From: JBPCPM01 sp050999155
GTDB lineage: Bacteria > Actinomycetota > Thermoleophilia > Solirubrobacterales > 70-9
Length of the DNA stretch: 26,301 bases
NCBI GenBank assembly: GCA_050999155.1
Contig: JBPCPM010000152.1
Span: forward strand, 1 to 26,301
Direction of reading: 5' to 3'
Position numbers and translations under genes: made by a program. Under the pieces are notes generated by a model. That model was not told where the DNA came from and did no database searches. It saw nothing but the letters and a program-made list of their open reading frames with translations. Of this stretch, positions 1 to 8,660 are shown piece after piece. The number at the start of each line of letters is the position of its first letter. The stretch's first letter is position 1.

Positions 1-106
1 CCCCCCCCCCCCCCCTCCCCCCCCCCCCTCCTCCCCCTCCCCCCCCCCCCCCAGCCCCCCCCCCCCCTCTCCCCCCCCCCCCTCCCCCCCCCCCCCCCCC
101 CCCCCC
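1..106. repeat. Poly-C low-complexity edge
   Basis: The first ~106 bases are nearly all C with scattered T and one AG. Complexity becomes normal abruptly at about 107. Nothing coding or structured is visible. The likeliest reading is an assembly or sequencing artefact at a contig end, such as reverse-complemented poly-G from two-colour sequencing chemistry, rather than genomic DNA. Confidence 0.85.
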
Positions 107-139
107 AGGCCCCTGAACGTCAACTGCGGGGCTTGCGAG

Positions 140-153
140 CCGGTCCCAACCGG
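140..153 (-). terminator. Small hairpin after the carboxylase operon
   Basis: A 5-bp inverted repeat (CCGGT / ACCGG, 4-nt loop) begins two bases past the stop codon of the minus-strand carboxylase. It has no T-tract, so intrinsic terminator function is uncertain. Confidence 0.3.
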
Positions 154-155
154 GG

Positions 156-2185
156 TCAGGCTTCGTCGGGTTCGACGACGGCCAATACGGCGCCGGGGTC
201 GACCTGGTCGCCCTTGGCGACCGAGAGCTCGGTGAGGGTTCCGGCTTCGGGCGCGGTGAGTTCGTGTTCCATCTTCATCGCCTCGAGGATCACGATCACG
301 TCGCCAGCTTCGACCCGGTCGCCGACGGTTGCTGGGACGTCGATGACCTGGCCCGGCATCGGGGCGATCAGGGAGCCTCCGGCGAGATCGGAGGCGGCAT
401 CGCCGAAGCGACTGCGCTCGGTCAGGGCGCTGGACCCCAGCGGGCTGTCCACCCATGTCTCGGTGCCGCCGTGGTGCACGCGGTAGCGGCGCCGGATCCC
501 GGCCACCTCGAGGTCGACCTCGGTCGCTGAAGCCCCGTGCAGCCGGGCCGAATCCAGCGGATTGCCGTCGATCGCGAGCCGCAACCCGTCGCGGGTGAAG
601 CGGTAGGCGACCTCGATGGGGTCGTCGCCGATCTCGAAGGAGATCTGCTGGTCGGCCGAAGGGTTGTTGCGCCATCCGGACGGCAGGCCTGCGAGCGCCG
701 AGGCCTCCGAGCGGCGGGCGGCCTGCCCGGCCACCGCGGCAGCCGCGGCGTGCAGGCGGCGCGCCTGGGCGTCCGCGAGCGGCGCACCCAGCGGCACCGG
801 GCCCTCCGCTGTCTCGCTCCCGTCGTCCGGCGGCTCCACCGGATGGCGCTCGAGGAATCCCGTGTCGATCGCTCCTTCGAGGAACTCGGGGTGGCGCAGG
901 ACCCGTACGAGGAAGTCGCGGTTGGTCACGAGGCCGTGGATCTCCGTGGCGGCCAGGCAGGCGGCGAGCCGGCGGGCGGCCTCGGCCCGGGTCGGAGCCC
1001 AGACGATCATCTTGGCGACCATCGGGTCGTAGTGGACGCTGATCTCGCTGCCGTCGGCCACGCCGGTCTCCACCCGCAGGGCCGGGTCGGCGGGAGGGCG
1101 GAACCGGTGCACGGTGCCGGTCTGGGGCAGGTAGCCGGCCGCCGGGTCTTCGGCGTACAGGCGGGCCTCGACGGCGTGGCCGCGCAGCGCGGGTTCGCGC
1201 GCCTCGGGCGGCAGGGGCTGGCCCGCGGCGACCAGCAGCTGCAGCCGCACGAGGTCAAGGCCGGTCACCTCCTCGGTCACCGGATGCTCGACCTGCAGGC
1301 GGGTGTTCATCTCCAAAAAGAAGAACTCGTCGCCGGCCAGCAGGAACTCGACGGTGCCGGCCCCCACGTAGCCGACCGTCTCGGCAGCCCGGACCGCGGC
1401 CTCGCCCATCCGGGCCCGCAGCTTGGGGCCGACGACGGGGGAGGGGGCCTCCTCGATGACCTTCTGGTGGCGACGCTGGACCGAGCACTCGCGCTCGTGA
1501 AGGCTGACCGTGGTGCCGTGGGCGTCGGCGAAGACCTGGATCTCCACGTGGCGGGGATCGATCAGCGCGCGCTCGAGGAAGACCGTGTCGTCGCCGAAGG
1601 CGCTCGCGGCCTCCCGCCGGGCGCCGGCCACCGCGTCGGCCAGGGCGGCCGGGTCGGTGACGGTGCGCATGCCCTTGCCGCCGCCCCCGGCCGAGGCCTT
1701 GACCATCACCGGGAAGCCAACCTGCTCGCCCGCCACGCCGATCGCCTCGGCGTCCGCGTCGGCGCCGAGCTTGGCGCCCGGCACGATCGGCACCCCGGCG
1801 TCCGCCATCAGATCCCGGGCGCGGACCTTTGATCCCATCGCCTCGATGGCCTCGGGCGAGGGGCCGACGAAGGTCAGTCCGGCGTCGGCGCAGGCACGGG
1901 CGAAGCCGGCGTTCTCGGCCAGGAACCCGTAGCCGGGGTGCACGGCGTCTGCGCCCGTCCGGTGTGCGGCGTCGATGATCGTGTCCGCGCGCAGGTAGGA
2001 CTCGGCGGCCGTGCTGCCGCCGAGCGCGACGGCGTGGTCGGCGTCGGCGACGAACGGCGCGTCGCGGTCGGGCTCGGAGAACACCGCCACCGACTCCAGG
2101 CCGAGCTCGCGGCAGCCACGCATGATCCGCCGCGCGATCTCGCCGCGGTTGGCCACCAGCACCCGTGTCAGCGCGCCCGCCACCG

Positions 2186-2189
<4 letters not shown>
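156..2189 (-). CDS. Biotin-dependent acyl-CoA carboxylase, alpha subunit (biotin carboxylase + BCCP)
   Basis: This 677-aa protein should carboxylate its own biotin using ATP and bicarbonate and pass the CO2 to the carboxyltransferase encoded just upstream. Seen: biotin-carboxylase N-domain from residue 8 (VLVANRGEIARRI), ATP-grasp glycine loop at 164-175 (KASAGGGGKGMR), the active-site segment FLEMNTRLQVEHPVTE at 291-306, and a C-terminal biotinyl domain with EAMKM, the biotin lysine being K639. The full BC-linker-BCCP length matches alpha subunits of propionyl-, methylcrotonyl- and geranyl-CoA carboxylases. The start is GTG; its first bases overlap the stop of the upstream carboxyltransferase (GTGA), implying translational coupling. 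The partner is of methylcrotonyl-CoA type, so leucine or isoprenoid breakdown is the best guess. Substrate is inferred, not shown. Confidence 0.95.
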
Positions 2190-3781
<1,592 letters not shown>

Positions 3782-3785
3782 GCCG

Positions 3786-3803
3786 CGATCCTAGCGAGGA
3801 TCG
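3786..3803 (-). promoter_or_regulatory. Hairpin covering the carboxyltransferase ribosome-binding site
   Basis: A perfect 6-bp inverted repeat (CGATCC / GGATCG, 6-nt loop) lies just upstream of the GTG start at 3781. On the coding strand the AGGA that would serve as ribosome-binding site is partly in its 3' arm. It could dampen initiation, or be a chance hairpin. Confidence 0.35.
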
Positions 3804-3852
3804 GCGGCGGTAGGAAGTTGGAAGTCCTACTTCCCGGTTGTGCGTCGGGGGG

Positions 3853-5226
3853 CTAGGAGCCGGCCTCGACCGGGTGTCCCTGCTCGGCCCAGTCGGAAAC
3901 CCCGCCGCCCGCCACGTGCAGGACGTCGAAGCCGTTGCGCTGGAGCACCGACGCCGCCAGCGCGCTGCGCTTGCCGCCCGCGCAGATCGTCGCCACCCGG
4001 CGGTCACGCGGCACCTCGTCCAGGCGCTCGGTGAGTTCCTGGTAGGGGATGTTGCGGGAGTCGGGCAGGTGCTGGGTGGCGTACTCGTCGCGAGCCCGGA
4101 CGTCGAGCACCATCGGGTCCTCGCCCTCGTCACGCATGCCGGCGAGGTCATCGGGGGTCAGCTTCGGGATCCGCTCGACGGGCCGGTCCTCCGAGCGCCA
4201 CGCGGTCATGCCGCCGGCGAGGTACCCGCGGATCCGCATCCCCACGGCGGCCAACAGCTCGACGGCCTCGGCTTCGTACCCGTCGGAGGAGGCGACCACG
4301 ATCAGCTCCGACCCGGGCGGCACGGCCCACGCCACCTTGGTGGCGAATCCGGTGTCATACGCCGACGCGCTGATCGCCCCCGGTATGTGGGCCTCGTCGA
4401 ACTGGTCGTGGGTGCGGGCGTCGATCACGAACGTTCCCTCGGCCTGGGCTTCCTCCACGGCCCGCGGGGCCAGCGGCCGGGGTGCGCCGAGGTCGTGGAG
4501 CAGCTCGCCGCGGTTGAGCTCGACGATCCGCTGGAAGTTCGGCGGCTGCTCGGAGAGGCCTTCGACCGCGTCGTCGACGAATGCCTGCTCGGAGTCGAAG
4601 CGCATGATCCGGTTGTGCCGGCGCTCGTAGCCCACGGTCGAGGAGGTCTTCTCGTCGATTCCGGCGCTGCCACACAACGAGCCGCCCAGGTGGCCCGGCC
4701 ACACCTCCACCTCGTCGGCGAGATCGAAAAGCCGCTCGTGCAGCGACTGGTAGATGGCTGCCGCTCCCTCGCGCTTGTCGACGGCGAGGTCGGGCCGGGC
4801 GACGTCGCCGACGAACAGCGAGTCCCCGCTGAGCAGGGCCCACGGCTCGGCGGCCCTGGATCGGTCGCAGACCACGAACGCGGTGTGCTCGGGCCGGTGC
4901 CCCGGCGTGTGCACCGCCTCGATCGCGACATCCCCGAGCTCCAGCGTCCACCCGTCGGCGAACGGCTCGTGCGGGTACCCGGCCTCGGCCAGCTCGTGGA
5001 TGTGGATGGTGGCGCCGGTCGACCGGGCCAGGCGCCCGTGGCCCGAGACGTGGTCGGCGTGGGTGTGGGTCTCGAGGACGTGATCGATCCGCACGTCGTG
5101 CAGACGGGCGAGCTGCAGGTACACCTCGATGTCCCACCGCGGGTCGACCACCGCCGCGCTGCCGTCACCGGCGACGAAGTAGGAAGCGCACCCGAGGTCT
5201 TCCTGGAGGATCTGCCGGAACAGCAT
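3853..5226 (-). CDS. CstB-like persulfide dioxygenase fused to two rhodanese domains
   Basis: 457 aa. The N-terminal metallo-beta-lactamase fold (1-~235) has HTHADH at 54-59, TPGH (H110), SGDSLF (D135) and PGH (H179), the layout of ETHE1-type non-heme iron persulfide dioxygenases. Two rhodanese domains follow. The first (~262-350) lacks the active-site cysteine: VASSDGYE occupies the loop around 311-318. The second (~365-455) keeps it as CAGGKRS with C415. A further cysteine, C185, sits in GGSLCG before STVGYERR. This order (PDO, pseudorhodanese, active rhodanese) and length match staphylococcal CstB, which oxidises persulfides to thiosulfate in sulfide detoxification. The ATG at 5226 is chosen because the protein begins directly with the fold; the frame stays open upstream but has no homology-like content. 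No Shine-Dalgarno is seen; TACCAT lies 6 nt before the ATG. No sqr or CstR-type repressor gene is visible. Confidence 0.9.
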   Translation of the reverse strand: MLFRQILQEDLGCASYFVAGDGSAAVVDPRWDIEVYLQLARLHDVRIDHVLETHTHADHVSGHGRLARSTGATIHIHELAEAGYPHEPFADGWTLELGDVAIEAVHTPGHRPEHTAFVVCDRSRAAEPWALLSGDSLFVGDVARPDLAVDKREGAAAIYQSLHERLFDLADEVEVWPGHLGGSLCGSAGIDEKTSSTVGYERRHNRIMRFDSEQAFVDDAVEGLSEQPPNFQRIVELNRGELLHDLGAPRPLAPRAVEEAQAEGTFVIDARTHDQFDEAHIPGAISASAYDTGFATKVAWAVPPGSELIVVASSDGYEAEAVELLAAVGMRIRGYLAGGMTAWRSEDRPVERIPKLTPDDLAGMRDEGEDPMVLDVRARDEYATQHLPDSRNIPYQELTERLDEVPRDRRVATICAGGKRSALAASVLQRNGFDVLHVAGGGVSDWAEQGHPVEAGS

Positions 5227-5323
5227 CGGGCCATGGTAGACCGCTGCCCCATCCGGCAGCGCCCCTCGATCTGCAAGGGATCCGGACGGATGTTCGACCG
5301 TCCGCTGGACATGTGGCCAACCC

Positions 5324-7210
5324 ATGGGGAGGCGGGCCCCGGGGCACCGGGTCGCGCCGATTTCCCGGGGCGTGCACCCCTCCCCTGGCGACAGTCCGCA
5401 CGCGTCAGCCACGCCGGCCCCGAGGCCGCGCTGTCGGTGGCCCCGGCTTCGGCGGGCCGGTTCGGCGTGCATGCTGGGGCTGGGGCTTGTGGTCTTCTCG
5501 AGCGTTGGCTCGGCGCCAGGGCCGGCCCAGGCATCGGCGGGCGCCGCCGAGCGGGACGGCATGGTCATCGGCTTCAGCGAGACCGCGGACGGTGACGATC
5601 GCCGGCGAGCACGCCAGGCAGTCGGCGGCCGGCTGAGCGGACAGGTCGATTTGCCGGCCGATGCGGCTCCCACCCAAGTGGTGGACATGGCCTCCGGTGG
5701 CCCGGACCGAAACGCGCTGCGCTCGGTCGAGCGGATGCCGGGTGTCGAGTTCGCCGAGCCCGTAGCCACGGTCACGGCCTCCGCACTGCGCATCGATCCC
5801 CTGTTCTCCCGCCAGTGGGGTCTGCACAACACCGCCACCTCCGGGGCCGACATCGGCGCCCTGGGCGCCTGGACCGTGACGCGCGGTGAGGGAGCTCCGC
5901 CGATTGCCGTGGTCGACGGTGGAATCGATCTCGACCATCCCGATCTCGCCAACAAGATCTGGACCAACCCGGGCGAGACCGGATCCGGCCGGGAGACCAA
6001 CGGCCTCGACGACGACGGCAACGGCCTGGTCGACGACTGGCGGGGTTGGGACTGGTACGAGGGTGACCGAGACCCCGACGATCCAAGCGGCCACGGGACC
6101 CATGTCGCGGGAATCGCCGCCGCCCAGGCCGGAGACGGCTTCGGGGTCGCCGGGGTCAGCTGGGGCTCGCCCGTGATGGCGCTTCGCTTCATCGGGCCGG
6201 ATGGAACAGGCAGCTCGGTGGGAGCGGCCGAGGCGATCACCTACGCGGCCCGGCACGGGGCCCGGGTGATCAACGCGAGCTTCGGCAGCCCCCAGCGTTC
6301 GCAGCTCATAGAGCGGGCCATCGAGGCAGCGACAAACTCGGTGGTGGTGGTGGCAGCCGGCAACGATGGCGTCGACGTCGACCACGACGCCCGGTATCCC
6401 TGTGCGTTGCCGGCCGACAACGTCGTGTGCGTCGCGGCCTCGACGTCGGCTGATGACAGGTGGGCATCGTCGAACATCGGCGGGGCATCCGTGGACCTTG
6501 CCGCCCCCGGTGAGTCGATTCTGAGCACGCTGCCCGGCGGGGGCCACGGCTCCTACACGGGGACGTCGATGGCCACGCCCTTCGTCGCCGGGGCAGCAGC
6601 GCTCCTGCTGGCCAAGACGCCGTCCCTGGCGCCTGGGTCGGTCCGCCAGGTGCTGACCTCGACCGTCGATGCCGTACCCGCCTTCGCAGGCGTCACCGCG
6701 TCGGGCGGGCGCCTGAACCTCGCCCGCGCACTCGGTACGTCCAAGGACGCCCGCTCGGTGCCCCCGGTGCCCCCCAAGCCCAGCCCCACCGCCCCGTCGC
6801 CTCGCTCGCAGCCGGACACCGGTGCCCCCGTGGCATCCGTGCAGGTGTCGCGGCGTCTTCGGCTGGCGACGCTTGCTCGCCGCGGCGTCCTCGTTCGCTG
6901 CCGGGCCGCCGGGGGCGCTACCTGCAAGGCGACCGTGACCGTTGGAGCGCACAGCGCCAAGCGCCTGGGAATACGGGCTCGCAGCCGGCGCAGCGCGAAC
7001 ATCGGCAGCAGGCGGCTCGCGTTGCGGTCCGCGCGAACGCGAACGATCCAGGTCCGGCCGGCGTACGCCGTGCGGCGCGCACTCACGCGTACGCGGCGCG
7101 ACCCGAAAGCGCGGCGTCGAGCGCGTGGTGCCCGCCTGGTGGTGCGCATCACCGTTCGCGGCGCCAACGGCAGGACATCCCGCGTCCGCCGGGTGGTCAC
7201 CGTCCGCTGA
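5324..7210 (+). CDS. Secreted subtilisin-like serine protease (S8) with Arg-rich C-terminal domain
   Basis: 628 aa from the upstream ATG. A hydrophobic export segment lies at ~50-65, followed by a small-residue stretch ending AQASA (~72). A propeptide-like region (~78-150) precedes the catalytic domain. The catalytic residues are clear: D198 (IAVVDGG), H257 (GHGTHVAG), oxyanion N347 (AAGNDG) and S415 (GTSMATP). C360 and C369 could form a disulfide. After a Pro/Ser linker (~477-500) comes a ~120-residue tail very rich in Arg with a C-x8-C-like pair (CRAAGGATC), resembling tails on other exported proteins of high-GC actinobacteria. No LPXTG anchor is present. The start is uncertain: there is no good ribosome-binding site at 5324, and ATG at 5471 would leave a signal peptide without a basic n-region. 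Confidence 0.9.
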   Translation: MGRRAPGHRVAPISRGVHPSPGDSPHASATPAPRPRCRWPRLRRAGSACMLGLGLVVFSSVGSAPGPAQASAGAAERDGMVIGFSETADGDDRRRARQAVGGRLSGQVDLPADAAPTQVVDMASGGPDRNALRSVERMPGVEFAEPVATVTASALRIDPLFSRQWGLHNTATSGADIGALGAWTVTRGEGAPPIAVVDGGIDLDHPDLANKIWTNPGETGSGRETNGLDDDGNGLVDDWRGWDWYEGDRDPDDPSGHGTHVAGIAAAQAGDGFGVAGVSWGSPVMALRFIGPDGTGSSVGAAEAITYAARHGARVINASFGSPQRSQLIERAIEAATNSVVVVAAGNDGVDVDHDARYPCALPADNVVCVAASTSADDRWASSNIGGASVDLAAPGESILSTLPGGGHGSYTGTSMATPFVAGAAALLLAKTPSLAPGSVRQVLTSTVDAVPAFAGVTASGGRLNLARALGTSKDARSVPPVPPKPSPTAPSPRSQPDTGAPVASVQVSRRLRLATLARRGVLVRCRAAGGATCKATVTVGAHSAKRLGIRARSRRSANIGSRRLALRSARTRTIQVRPAYAVRRALTRTRRDPKARRRARGARLVVRITVRGANGRTSRVRRVVTVR

Positions 7211-7216
7211 ACGACC

Positions 7217-7237
7217 CGCGAAGCCCCAGGCCTCGCG
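7217..7237. terminator. Hairpin between convergent genes
   Basis: Inverted repeat with an 8-bp pairing containing one mismatch plus a closing C-G pair and a 3-nt loop. It lies 6 bp past the protease stop and before the convergent glutaredoxin stop. It lacks a U-tract but is well placed to serve both genes. Confidence 0.4.
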
Positions 7238-7260
7238 CCGCAGAGCCGTCCGACCCCCGC

Positions 7261-7665
7261 CTACGGGCCGTCGGCGTTCTCGATCTGGATAGGCGGAGCC
7301 TCGGCCGGGGCCGCGGGCTCGGGCGCCGGCGCGCTCGCGTCGGTGCCCAGCACGCCCGACAGCTCGCCCGAGGCGTGCATCTCCTCGATGATGTCGCAGC
7401 CGCCGACCAGCTCGCCGCCGACGTAGAGCTGGGGGAAGGTCTGCCAGTCGGCCATCTCCGCGGTGACCTCGCGCAAGGGAGCCAGCGCGGGGAGGACGTC
7501 GGCCGCGCCGTACTCGACCTCGTACTGCTCGAGCACCTGGATCGTGCGCATGGAAAAGCCGCAGCGCGGCGCGTCGGGCGTGCCCTTCATGAACAGCATC
7601 ACGCGGTTGTCACGGATCATGCCCTCGACCTGCTCGCGCAGCCCTGGGTCGCCTTGGGTGCTCAT
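7261..7665 (-). CDS. Monothiol glutaredoxin, Grx4/GrxD family
   Basis: 134 aa. The monothiol CGFS motif is at 35-38 in KGTPDAPRCGFS, followed by TFPQLYVGGELVGGCDI (~76-93), the glutathione-binding signature of CGFS glutaredoxins. Such proteins bind a bridging [2Fe-2S] cluster with glutathione and pass clusters to targets in the cytosol, often as heterodimers with BolA. The upstream bolA overlaps by one base (TGATG), and a strong AGGAGG sits 4-5 nt before this ATG. The last ~27 residues are an Ala/Pro/Glu tail beyond the usual ~107-residue fold. Function as iron-sulfur carrier is inferred from the family and this pairing. Confidence 0.95.
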   Translation of the reverse strand: MSTQGDPGLREQVEGMIRDNRVMLFMKGTPDAPRCGFSMRTIQVLEQYEVEYGAADVLPALAPLREVTAEMADWQTFPQLYVGGELVGGCDIIEEMHASGELSGVLGTDASAPAPEPAAPAEAPPIQIENADGP

Positions 7666-7904
7666 CAGCCCTCCTGGGGAATCGTCTTCAGCGACAGGGC
7701 GTGGATCGCTCCGTCGTCCATCCGCTCCTGCACGGCGGCCATGACCAGCCGGTGCTGCTGGATCCGCGAGAGGCCGGCGAACTGCGGGGCCACGACCTCG
7801 GCGCGCAGATGATCGCCGCCACCGGTCAAATCGGAGACCTCCGCGCTGGCGCCCGGGAGGGCGCTCTCGATCAGCTGCTCGACCTCGTGTAGGGCGATTG
7901 CCAT
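7665..7904 (-). CDS. BolA family protein
   Basis: 79 aa, the full length of a short BolA protein. The class-II KH-like fold is indicated by GGGDHLRAEVVAPQF in the first half and the signature around QQHRLVMAAVQERM then IHALSLKT in the second. The conserved His of HALSLKT is a known cluster ligand region in BolA-Grx complexes. It is transcribed with the CGFS glutaredoxin (1-bp overlap), so a BolA-Grx iron-sulfur trafficking or sensing complex is the natural reading. No Shine-Dalgarno precedes the ATG. A TATTGT box ends 6 nt upstream of it, suggesting a leaderless transcript. hemQ lies 48 bp upstream on the same strand. Confidence 0.93.
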   Translation of the reverse strand: MAIALHEVEQLIESALPGASAEVSDLTGGGDHLRAEVVAPQFAGLSRIQQHRLVMAAVQERMDDGAIHALSLKTIPQEG

Positions 7905-7910
7905 GTGCTC

Positions 7911-7916
7911 ACAATA
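7911..7916 (-). promoter_or_regulatory. Putative -10 box for bolA-grx, leaderless
   Basis: On the minus strand TATTGT is followed by six bases and then the bolA ATG. This is the spacing expected when transcription starts at the A of the ATG. No clear -35 element was recognised. Confidence 0.4.
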
Positions 7917-7927
7917 CCGAGGGGTCA

Positions 7928-7942
7928 GGCCCGATCCGGGCC
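7928..7942 (-). terminator. GC hairpin between hemQ and bolA
   Basis: A GGCCC / GGGCC stem with a 5-nt loop lies between the hemQ stop and the proposed bolA promoter. No U-tract follows. It may partly separate the two units. Confidence 0.35.
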
Positions 7943-7952
7943 CTCGCCCGCG

Positions 7953-8660
7953 TCAGACCAGCGCACGATCGGGGGCGACGCTCTTGTGGGCGACGCCGTC
8001 CAGGGCGTCGAGCGCTTGGGCGACCGACATCCGGATGCACGTGAAGATCGGCGTGTCCTGCAGCGTGTAGGAGCTCGACTCCGACCCGCGCAGCTCCTGC
8101 ACGAGGTCGAGAAACTCGCCCGGCTCGTCTCCTTCGAAGCTGACCACGAACTCCTGGTCGTCGATGCCGAATGAGTAGGCGGTGTTGATCGTGATCTGCG
8201 GGTAGCGGCGGCCGATCTCGATGTGGCTTCGCATGATCCTCATCCGCTCGTCGTCGGGCAGCTGGTACCAGCCGCGCGTCTTCCAGAACGGGTACACGAA
8301 CAGGTACTTGCGCGTGGTCGTACACAGCTCGACCCGGGCCTGCTCCTCCGAGTAGGGGGAGGGCTTGGTCATCGCCAGGTAGCTGTGCGGGGTCGTCGCC
8401 CACTTGGCCAGGCCGCTCTGCGCCAGCACGACGTGGAAGGTGTGGATGTCGTCGAGGCTCGGGCTCTGCGACAGCAGCATCAGGTCCACGTCGCCCCGGG
8501 TCCCTACAGTGGAGAACGCGCGGACCGACCGATCCTCGGAGAAGTCCTCGCAGGCGGCGAGGAACTCGAGCTTGTGGCGGGCCCGCTCGTCGTCCGGCAG
8601 CCGGCGCCACGCCGGATCGAGCGTGAAGAAGGTGAACTTGGCGAAGGTGCGATCGGCCAT
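7953..8660 (-). CDS. hemQ: HemQ, coproheme decarboxylase (chlorite dismutase family)
   Basis: 235 aa from ATG 8660. HemQ (ChdC) carries out the last step of the coproporphyrin-dependent haem pathway of Gram-positive bacteria, decarboxylating coproheme III to haem b. Seen: the chlorite-dismutase-like fold with YPFWKTRGWY at 123-132, whose Y123 aligns with the catalytic tyrosine of HemQ, and MRSHIEIGR with H146 as probable proximal haem ligand. Length is normal for the actinobacterial group. The frame stays open upstream to 8873, but that extension is low-complexity shadow of the opposing gene. The ATG overlaps, on opposite strands, the ATG of the divergent membrane protein (CATG). TATACT about 36 nt upstream is a plausible -10. 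Downstream bolA and grx make an iron/haem theme. True chlorite dismutase activity is unlikely given this context, though not excluded by sequence alone. Confidence 0.9.
   Translation of the reverse strand: MADRTFAKFTFFTLDPAWRRLPDDERARHKLEFLAACEDFSEDRSVRAFSTVGTRGDVDLMLLSQSPSLDDIHTFHVVLAQSGLAKWATTPHSYLAMTKPSPYSEEQARVELCTTTRKYLFVYPFWKTRGWYQLPDDERMRIMRSHIEIGRRYPQITINTAYSFGIDDQEFVVSFEGDEPGEFLDLVQELRGSESSSYTLQDTPIFTCIRMSVAQALDALDGVAHKSVAPDRALV

Noticed and set aside
3853..6240. N-terminal extension of the persulfide dioxygenase to 795 residues
   Set aside because: The extra ~338 residues are antisense to the protease, with low-complexity Pro/Ser/Arg composition. The fold begins at the ATG at 5226.
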